Part shown: one piece after another, positions 57,323 through 64,000 of the stretch | Position numbering within the stretch: position 1 is the first letter of the stretch | Layout: the number at the start of each line of letters is the position of its first letter | Assembly: GCA_026770025.1 (NCBI GenBank) | Contig: JAMXDE010000060.1 | Location: 1-64,000, forward strand | DNA length: 64,000 nt | Source of the DNA: Craspedostauros australis | Taxonomy: Eukaryota > Bacillariophyta > Bacillariophyceae > Mastogloiales > Achnanthaceae | Direction of reading: 5' to 3' | Program-made: the position numbers and the translations under genes | The notes under the pieces: generated by a model | The model's input: the letters and a program-made list of their open reading frames with translations, nothing else | What the model was told of the DNA's origin: nothing | The model's database searches: none

Positions 57323-57575
57323 ATCTTGTTGAGTCACGAGTTGTGACTCGATCCAGTCCACCAACACATCACTTTTTCAAGCTCTCGCTTCTCTGCAGAA
57401 GGAAACAATGACAGAAGGCAACAAACCATAGCAATGCCAAGCCATCGAGACCTTCCCTACATTTATATCTGGGCCTGCGTCTAAATCTATGGCTACAGAC
57501 ATAGCCACATCTATGCCAACCTCCGAATGTCATCCTGACCAACCAAAGGCACAGCGCTCGTCTTTTTAACCATAA
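57323..57575. other. Upstream region of the TruA gene
   Basis: Short stretch between the duplicated segment and the TruA start; it includes a GTTGAGTCACGAGTTGTGACTC inverted-repeat-like word near 57,330-57,350. Confidence 0.4.
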
Positions 57576-58673
57576 ATGATGGCGGCCCCCATCCGACGTG
57601 CCGATGGCTTCGTGCGATACGCGTTCTCGATCCAATACCACGGGGCATCGTTTCTGGGATTCTCGGACCAAGGCAATCGGGAGGATCGAGTTCTGGAGGA
57701 CGGCACGGATCTTCGCGGATACCGCAGCGTGGAGGGCAGGGTGCGAGAAGCGTTGGCTTCCTTCGTTGGCGCGGACAACTTCGAGAACGTGCAGGTCAGC
57801 TCGCGAACCGACAGAGGCGTGCATGCGCTCAAGAACACCTTCCACGTCGACCTGCGGCATTCTCTGAACCTGCGCAGCGACGACAAGGCCCACACGACGA
57901 TGCGCAAGGCGCTCAACTTCCACCTCGCGAGGCAGGAGACTTACTGGGATCGGCATCATCGTGCCAGGAAGCGGTATCGCAACGATCTGTCGACGTACCG
58001 GAACCTGGGCCACGACTGGACGCGCCATTCCATCAGTCAGGAATGCAGGATCCTGAATTGCGTCCGCCCACCGCAGGTCATGGACAATACCGCATACCAA
58101 AATCTGCATGCGCATCAGCCACCCATCGTTGATTGGAATGCGCGGTTCAGCGCGACGCGGCGCGCCTACATCTACCGCATTTGGAATGCCGACGACTGGG
58201 GTGCGCCATTTGAATGGGACAGATCCTGGCATATGCAACGAGTTTTGGATGTCGCGGCGATGCAACAGGCGGCGCGCTATTTGGTTGGCACGCACGACTT
58301 CACGTCATTTCGCGCGGCGCATTGCCAACGCAGCGATGCGATCGTGACGATGCAGCAGATAGCGGTGCACAGTCAACCGTGTGGTGTTGTGTCGGCCTTT
58401 GATGACGTGAATGAGCCCGGCGGGCTGCTCGGCTTGGGCGTCACATCTGATGCCAACCCGAGATTAATCACGATTCGTATTGTCGGCAACAGCTTCCTGT
58501 ATCGTCAAGTCCGCAACATGGTCGGATGCTTGGTCGATGTGGGTGCCGGGCGGCTCAAGCCGGAGGATATGAGACACATTTTGGAGGCGAAAGATCGCCA
58601 AGCGGCTTCCATCACGGCACCGCCGCAAGGATTGTTTCTGGCCGATGTTCAGCATGGGGATCTGGTGTTGTAG
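57576..58673 (+). CDS. tRNA pseudouridine synthase, TruA family
   Basis: 365 residues without introns. TruA enzymes isomerise uridines 38-40 of the tRNA anticodon arm; eukaryotic members also act at other tRNA or RNA sites. Family motifs: YAFSIQYHGASFLGF (15-29), the catalytic loop SSRTDRGVHALKN with Asp79, RRAYIYRIWNA (195-205), GTHDFTSFRAA (238-248) and GNSFLYRQVRNMVG (304-317). A 20-residue insertion (REDRVLEDGTDLRGYR) follows the first strand and is typical of eukaryotic forms. No clear organelle targeting peptide is visible. The gene is convergent with the bicupin, whose stop lies 137 bases away. ATG 57,576 was taken; the next codon is also ATG. Confidence 0.93.
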   Translation: MMAAPIRRADGFVRYAFSIQYHGASFLGFSDQGNREDRVLEDGTDLRGYRSVEGRVREALASFVGADNFENVQVSSRTDRGVHALKNTFHVDLRHSLNLRSDDKAHTTMRKALNFHLARQETYWDRHHRARKRYRNDLSTYRNLGHDWTRHSISQECRILNCVRPPQVMDNTAYQNLHAHQPPIVDWNARFSATRRAYIYRIWNADDWGAPFEWDRSWHMQRVLDVAAMQQAARYLVGTHDFTSFRAAHCQRSDAIVTMQQIAVHSQPCGVVSAFDDVNEPGGLLGLGVTSDANPRLITIRIVGNSFLYRQVRNMVGCLVDVGAGRLKPEDMRHILEAKDRQAASITAPPQGLFLADVQHGDLVL

Positions 58674-58810
58674 CGTGGCGTGGCGTGGCGCAGAGTGGTA
58701 CAGCGGTTTCATACAAGTAGGCAGGTTTCTATTACCAACAGCGCGATGGAGTTTGCGAACATGAATATGCATAACGTACTCTACTTAGATAACTCAACTC
58801 CCAATGAATC

Positions 58811-59707
58811 CTAATCTTCCGTAATCTGTATCTTCTCCATACTCAGCGCATCGTCTGTGAGATGCCCCATCTTGCGCAACACAGTCGCTCCGTCCTTGCC
58901 TGCCTTCAAGATTTTGCGATCGTCATCCATTGCCTTTGCAGCTGGAAATCGCAGCCATCCCCATTTGGGATAACTCTCCTTCATTTCCAACGACCCATCG
59001 AAGACGAACAGCTCTTCACCGCCAAGACCACGATCGTCCCACGCCAAGTACGCATTCGGTGCAATCCAACACATTTGCACATGCTCGCCCGTCTTGTCGT
59101 TGTGGTACATATCCAGCACGGTTCCGGAGTCCGTCGTCATGCCATCCTTCGTTTTGCCTGCCTCAATATCAATATGCAACGGCTGCGTGCCTTCCCCCGT
59201 CTCGGCCATCTGAAGCAATTTCACCATGATCGTGCAACCATCGTCATCGACCCACGGTGCGTGCTTGCTGTGGATAGGATTGCGCACGTAGGTGCCCTTG
59301 GGGAATGCGCCGAACTGGTCCTTGAAGGTACCTTCGAGCACGAGGAATTCTTCGCCGCCGATATGTTCATGTTCGGGGAATTTCGAGTTGGGCTGGTACT
59401 GGACGATGGTCGTGGCGCGGGCCTGTTGTGATGTATAATATTATACAATAGAATAGTTGGTTGAGGATGGCGTGAGAGTCAGTGTTGGTTGATACAAGAG
59501 CTATGGTGCGTTATGTTGCGCTGTGTTATCACAAGCAATCTATTATATGTTCATCATATCCATCATATCCACTTCAAACACACGCACCTTCTCATTACCG
59601 ATGCGATCCAGCATGAACCGGTTGACACCGTAGGCTGGAGAGGCAATGTACTTGGAGGCATCGAACTGAACGGCTGCGAACGCTTTGAAGTTGGCGTTGA
59701 TCTTCAT
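58811..59707 (-). CDS. ChrR-like bicupin protein (2 exons)
   Basis: Exon 1 is 59,707-59,588 (40 codons), the intron is 59,587-59,423 (GTGCGT...CAG, phase 0), and exon 2 is 59,422-58,811. The product is 243 residues. The first cupin barrel carries the metal site FPEHEHIGGEEFLVLEG (His58, His60, Glu64), and the second has a GGEELFVFDG echo after DDRGLG. The build matches the cupin half of ChrR anti-sigma factors, found in eukaryotic algae as stand-alone proteins, probably metal-binding dioxygenase-like or stress-response proteins; the exact reaction is unknown. The start MKINANF was chosen because bacterial relatives begin so; the frame is open upstream only through a TTGA repeat. Confidence 0.85.
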
Positions 59708-59730
59708 GTTGGCTGCTTTGTGAATTATGC

Positions 59731-59780
<50 letters not shown>

Positions 59781-60178
59781 TTATGAGTTGAATGCGGAAT
59801 GGCAACTCCAAGTGCGTTGCGTTGTGCGTCTGCGGTTGAATGAATGTTTGCGGATCGCGCCATTTTGGGATCGTCCACGAACATCATCACCTTTCCGAAG
59901 GTTCATCTCCAAGTCGCCGAGATTGCTGCCTGCGCAACCTTGTTTGACATGACCCCATCTGCCTCTATAAATCGGGCGACTCGACCACCGACTTCTGTCG
60001 CGATTTCACACATTGCCATGCTCGTACTGGCATGATATAATATAATATTCTAAATTGTTTGAAGGTAACTTACGTCGCTTCCTCTTTCAGTCTCTCTCGA
60101 GTAAAGTATGACGCAGTGCTCTGCCATCCGCATCGTCTTCGAATACAGAACATCCACGTTCTCTCTCTCTCTCTCTCT
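59708..60178. other. Intergenic region with (ATTG)n and CT microsatellites
   Basis: Holds the putative promoter of the bicupin gene. The (GATT)n run at 59,731-59,780 lies 24 bases upstream of its start codon, and a CT run at 60,158-60,180 touches the stop of the membrane protein gene. Confidence 0.6.
59731..59780. repeat. (GATT)n microsatellite
   Basis: About 12 uninterrupted copies of the tetranucleotide, in the 5' leader of the bicupin gene. Confidence 0.97.
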
Positions 60179-63100
60179 CTAAGACAGCGTCAATACGAAA
60201 TCGCCGGTGTCTTCTTCGGCACCGACGTGAATGTAGTACATCTGATCGACTTCGGTCTCGAAGGACGCCCAGGCGCTTTCGCCGCAGTTTCGGACTCTCC
60301 CCTTGACGCACTGCAGATCGTCGCAGGTGCCGGTGAGGATGGCGATTTGCGCGACGATATTCGTGAAGGGACTGCACGTGAAGGCCGTGATCGTTTTGCC
60401 GGTACCTCGCACCATGAACCAAGCGCCATCGACGGCGCTGTTGGCATCTTCGCACTTGCCGTACGCATCGTCGATTCTCATGTTGTCGGTGGAACCGCGC
60501 ACGCTCATGCCGACTGGGATGGGGCCGTGTGCATTGCTGCAAATGCCGTTGGGTGATGAGATTCCCACGAAGCTCTCTTCCCAAGTCGGGAAATCCGGTT
60601 GCTTGTTGACAAGGACCTTGTACTCCTGTCCGTACACTGTCGGGAAATGCTGAATACATTTCGTCGCATTGGCGGTGTTTGTGCAGCTCAGGGCATCGCA
60701 TGCTGTGTCGCTTCCGGTTGCGATTGCATCCACTTCCATGATGGAGGTTTGGATCTGGTTCGTGTCCCCGGATACCTGACAGTCATCAACGAGAATGTTG
60801 CCGCCGCTGCCCATCACCGTGAACCACGCCGCCAGATTTTCGGGAGGCACGGCGCCGCAGACGTCGCTGCCGCCAACGACAGGATCGGCGGGTTCGAAGG
60901 GGACGGCGTTGCGTGCACCTATTGCGCGTGCGTCGATCGCGCTTGCGCAATCATGGTTCTGGACGGTGTCAACGGAAAGCCCGAAGTTACCGGATCGATC
61001 ACCGTGCACCAGGATAAAGTATGTCGCACCTCGTTCCGCGTACCACGTAATGCTGCCCTTGTCTTCGCCGCAGACCTTGTCGTCGTCATCGAGCATTCCC
61101 ACGCAGGTGGGCTTCTTGCAAGTGCCTTCGTACACGGTCACCCTGGCATTGAAATCGGTCTCTGGATGGCACGTCGATGCTCGCAGATACTGTCCGTTTC
61201 CTCGGACTCCGTACCAGACGGAGGATCTCGACAGGGCCAAATTGACTGGAAAGCAGGAGACGCCTGGCATGTTGGGCGAAGCACCCAGTTGCAACGAACC
61301 GGTAGTCGCTTCCAGCGCGTCCACATCGATTGGAATCAAGGACTCGCAAATCTGGTTCTCTGCCCCAATGCGCAGACTGTACGGACCTGTCGCCATCGGA
61401 TCGGCGCCCTGGACGAGGATGTGATATTCAACATTCGGCTCTGCCTGCCAGATGGCCGAGCTGCCGTCTCCGCACGTGAATCCTTCATTCGCGGTGACGC
61501 ATTGCAGATTGCCGCAGCTGTCACCGGCAAAGACTGTGATCTTGACATCGAACGATGTTTGGTCAAAGCAGGCCGATGCCGACATGATGGCGTCGGCACC
61601 GTCGGGAGCCTTGAACTTGTGCCACGATCCCAGGGAGTTTCCCGTGAGCGACGCGTCGCACTGGCTGTTGGCAGTGAAACCACCGCGGTCGTGGCCTCCG
61701 ATGTAGCTGTACCCGTAGATCGGAGATGCTTGGAGCCACGGATTGGACTCGGTGATGGCACCGTCACATCGCAGGTTTGTTGGCGCGTTATCCACGGTGA
61801 GAACGAAGACTTCCCGCCTGTTCTGCGCTTCGCCAAGGATCTGCAGTCGATAGTCCACGCCCTCGTCAGATTTCCAAAGAATGGTCTGCTGCGATTCGCA
61901 GTGATGCTCCATGACCACATTCACGCACTGGATGTTGTCGCAATTCGGTTGCAGTGCTGGATCTCCTGCGAGAAGTGCATCCGGAGTGTTGTTGCCACCA
62001 CCGGTTCCAATCGCGATGGCGTCGCCGTTGTTGAACAAGGCGATCTTGGCGACGGAATCCAACTCACCGATCGGATCGCACGTCGTCGCGATCATCTCTT
62101 GACCCGTCCCGCGCACGCTGTACCAGACCGACTTGGTGGCCGGCGCGTTGATTTGATTGGAGCATTGGTTGGGCGCCCCGATCGTGGCGTTTGCATACGT
62201 GCCGACGATGGAGACACCGAGCTGCGCGGAGATGGCATCGTCGCAGTCATTTTCTGAAATTATGTCTTCATCTTCGACGGTGAGATTGAAGATGCCCGTG
62301 CGCGTGCCGACGCCGTGAATGTAAATGAGATACTGCTGTCGTGGCAGCGCGAACCACGAGACGGTGCTGAAATCGCCGCACGCCGCTTGATCGTTGGCGG
62401 CGACGCAGCTGAGGTCGTCGCAATCCGTGCCGAAGAAGACCGTCATCTGCGTGTCGAAGTTTCCGAACTTGGCCTCGGTGCCGCACGTCGACGCCGTGAT
62501 GATCTTGCCATCTCCTTCCACGCGGTACCACAGCCCTTGCGACGTGGCCGAGAAGAATTGTTCGAATCCGCCGCATGTGGGGACGGGCGTGATGGAACCA
62601 AAGTGGGTATTGCCCGATGCCTTTCCCATGCGCAACGACGACACATTGCTCGCCTGCATCGGAATGAATCTGGACATGTCACATTTGCGGTTGCTGCCCG
62701 TCTGCAACCCGCTGTGATCGATGGGCGGATCTTCGGGCCGCAGAACACCGCCCGGCGACAGCGTCAGCGTGTAATCATGACGTGTTGGGGCCCGGCCGCG
62801 ATGATGCACCAAGACGTAGTACCGATCGCCACGCTCGACCGTGAACATGACCTTGCCCGTATCGCTGGCCAGAACGCATCGCAGATTGTCATCGCAGGCA
62901 TCGACACCCGCATCCTGCTTGCGGAAGATGGAGATACGGCTATCGAAATCGCCCGTGATCTCGGCTTGCAGGAAACCGGTGGAGGCTGATTCGAACATGT
63001 GCCACGCACCGACGGACGTGTAGTCGACGTCTTGGCAGTTTGGAATGGAGGGCACCTCGTCGCGCACGAGCGGGCGACCGACGATGGTGCCGATCGCGAA

Positions 63101-64000
63101 GGACCGAGTCATGATGCTGACATCGATGGAACCGTCCGGTGTGTCGTCGGAGAGGATGGGCGTGGGGCGGACGCAGGATGAGTCGGCCGGATCGATGGAT
63201 TGCAGCGACAGACCGTAGTCGCCCGTGACACCGCGGATGCCGTGAACGAGGACGTAGATATCCGTCTTGGTGGTATCGTCAACTGGTGTCGGCATCTCCC
63301 ACGTGACTTGCGACTGATCCCCGACACCGCATCCAAGACGCTGGTCGTTGGCGGCAAGGCAGGTGAGAGCGTCGCACGACGATCCCTGAAAGACGGATAC
63401 CTGCGTATCGAAGGTGGTGTTGGAACACAGCGAAGCCTTGAGGAATTGGCCAGCAGTGCTTTGCATCTTGTACCACACGCCGCGGCCATTGCCGAGATCG
63501 AGACCCGGACACTCGGGGATGTTGCCCGTCTCGTCGACGGCGCGAGCGTTGGCCGTGGTGCCGGGCATGACGAGATCGGATAAGGAGGCAATGGTGATGG
63601 CCGTCTCGCAGGAGTCGTTGGGATTGGCCTGGTTGTCGGGCACTGCCGTCGGACTCGCGACATCGGCGATGACGGTGGGTGCGGGCGTGGGTTGCGTGAC
63701 ATTCGTCGTTCCGCGCGAGCCTTTGTTGTCGCTGCCACCATCATCACCACCTGCACTGACAAAGTAGCCCACGATTCCGCCGATGATGGCCAACGTCGCA
63801 ATGATGGCGACGAGGAGAATGACCTTCTGCTTCTGCTTCCTGCTGCGGTACTGTTCCGCGCTCCGCTTGTCGTCGGTCGTGACAATTTGCGCTTGCGTGA
63901 CGGTCGCGAGGACCTTGGCATGCGCCTCTTGTTGCGCGCGTCTGCGAAAGTCGACGTCATCGTCGATCGCCAGAACCGATTCGAGGACGGGTGCGGTGTC
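60179..64000 (-). CDS. Type II membrane protein with eight extracellular Cys-rich beta repeats (5' partial)
   Basis: Open from the window edge (64,000) to the stop at 60,179-60,181; 1,273 residues are visible and the true start lies outside. A charged cytoplasmic part (…RSRKQKQK) precedes one transmembrane helix at visible residues 60-82 (VILLVAIIATLAIIGGIVGY), then a short Gly/Asp/Thr-rich stalk. The rest is eight repeats of about 140-150 residues with the pattern C..AI...G.T...C......WY.V.G.G....A.TC...T.FD....VF.G.C..L.C...N....CG....V.W.....Y.I.VHG....G.F.L.V. The pattern resembles bacterial pre-peptidase-type beta-sandwich modules; repeats 2 and 7 are the most divergent. The basic-inside topology supports an ectodomain outside the cell. 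A role in adhesion or binding is inference. High GC and clean codon use mark it as an active gene. Confidence 0.85.
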   Translation of the reverse strand, partial: DTAPVLESVLAIDDDVDFRRRAQQEAHAKVLATVTQAQIVTTDDKRSAEQYRSRKQKQKVILLVAIIATLAIIGGIVGYFVSAGGDDGGSDNKGSRGTTNVTQPTPAPTVIADVASPTAVPDNQANPNDSCETAITIASLSDLVMPGTTANARAVDETGNIPECPGLDLGNGRGVWYKMQSTAGQFLKASLCSNTTFDTQVSVFQGSSCDALTCLAANDQRLGCGVGDQSQVTWEMPTPVDDTTKTDIYVLVHGIRGVTGDYGLSLQSIDPADSSCVRPTPILSDDTPDGSIDVSIMTRSFAIGTIVGRPLVRDEVPSIPNCQDVDYTSVGAWHMFESASTGFLQAEITGDFDSRISIFRKQDAGVDACDDNLRCVLASDTGKVMFTVERGDRYYVLVHHRGRAPTRHDYTLTLSPGGVLRPEDPPIDHSGLQTGSNRKCDMSRFIPMQASNVSSLRMGKASGNTHFGSITPVPTCGGFEQFFSATSQGLWYRVEGDGKIITASTCGTEAKFGNFDTQMTVFFGTDCDDLSCVAANDQAACGDFSTVSWFALPRQQYLIYIHGVGTRTGIFNLTVEDEDIISENDCDDAISAQLGVSIVGTYANATIGAPNQCSNQINAPATKSVWYSVRGTGQEMIATTCDPIGELDSVAKIALFNNGDAIAIGTGGGNNTPDALLAGDPALQPNCDNIQCVNVVMEHHCESQQTILWKSDEGVDYRLQILGEAQNRREVFVLTVDNAPTNLRCDGAITESNPWLQASPIYGYSYIGGHDRGGFTANSQCDASLTGNSLGSWHKFKAPDGADAIMSASACFDQTSFDVKITVFAGDSCGNLQCVTANEGFTCGDGSSAIWQAEPNVEYHILVQGADPMATGPYSLRIGAENQICESLIPIDVDALEATTGSLQLGASPNMPGVSCFPVNLALSRSSVWYGVRGNGQYLRASTCHPETDFNARVTVYEGTCKKPTCVGMLDDDDKVCGEDKGSITWYAERGATYFILVHGDRSGNFGLSVDTVQNHDCASAIDARAIGARNAVPFEPADPVVGGSDVCGAVPPENLAAWFTVMGSGGNILVDDCQVSGDTNQIQTSIMEVDAIATGSDTACDALSCTNTANATKCIQHFPTVYGQEYKVLVNKQPDFPTWEESFVGISSPNGICSNAHGPIPVGMSVRGSTDNMRIDDAYGKCEDANSAVDGAWFMVRGTGKTITAFTCSPFTNIVAQIAILTGTCDDLQCVKGRVRNCGESAWASFETEVDQMYYIHVGAEEDTGDFVLTLS

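Noticed and set aside
57369-58295. 308-codon minus ORF
   Set aside because: Antisense to the TruA gene, which has clear catalytic motifs.
60599-62257. 552-codon plus ORF
   Set aside because: Antisense to the eight-repeat membrane protein, whose frame shows conserved repeat motifs; the plus frame is a high-GC shadow.

Overview
The window looks like nuclear DNA of a diatom or a close stramenopile. The evidence is: short GT-AG introns (about 70 to 360 bases) in otherwise long open genes; secreted proteins with Ser-Gly-Pro-Thr repeats, CC-x3/4-DC knots and Lys/Ser-rich tails; a gametolysin-like (M11) secreted protein; and transposase families of a kind found in these algae. No prokaryotic operon structure is visible. 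The genus cannot be fixed from the sequence.

Layout. 1-8.1 kb is gene-poor: two short degenerate tandem arrays (1-295, 886-1270), undeciphered DNA, one copy of a dispersed palindrome-bearing repeat (4.6-4.9 kb), and a 65-bp tandem array (5.64-8.09 kb). 8.3-12.06 kb is a DNA element with about 215-bp terminal inverted repeats whose outer ends are tandem hairpin units; it holds the wreck of a YqaJ-type nuclease domain. 12.84-17.38 kb (minus strand) is a better preserved but frameshifted PiggyBac-like transposase carrying a YqaJ/lambda-exonuclease-like domain between its DDE core and its cysteine-rich tail. 18.2-27.6 kb is a 50-bp satellite of about 188 units that keeps exact 50-bp phase. 28.6-29.7 kb is a fossil fragment of a reverse-transcriptase-type ORF. 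30.86-31.15 kb is the second, inverted copy of the palindrome repeat.

The gene-bearing part starts at 33.2 kb. Two tandem paralogues (33,249-35,695 and 38,559-43,326) share a signal-peptide exon, an intron at the same site and a large beta-rich ectodomain; the second has gained about 145 SGPT tetrapeptides plus a C-terminal domain. 46,013-49,909 is a five-exon gene for an M11 gametolysin-like secreted protein that has lost all three zinc histidines and the catalytic glutamate. A small two-exon membrane-protein gene lies in a roughly 1.1-kb duplicated segment (43.6-44.8 and 56.2-57.3 kb). Between the copies sits an apparently complete 4.57-kb DNA transposon with long inverted repeats, a 4-bp target duplication and two overlapping ORFs. 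The right end holds a TruA-type pseudouridine synthase (plus), a convergent ChrR-like bicupin (minus, two exons), and the 3' part of a large type II membrane protein with eight extracellular repeats (minus, running off the window).

Together the host genes suggest a cell-surface/extracellular-matrix neighbourhood (four secreted or surface proteins) with two housekeeping enzymes, beside a transposon- and satellite-rich block. The most unusual items are the PiggyBac-like transposase with an inserted nuclease domain, the phase-locked 50-bp array, and the dead gametolysin.
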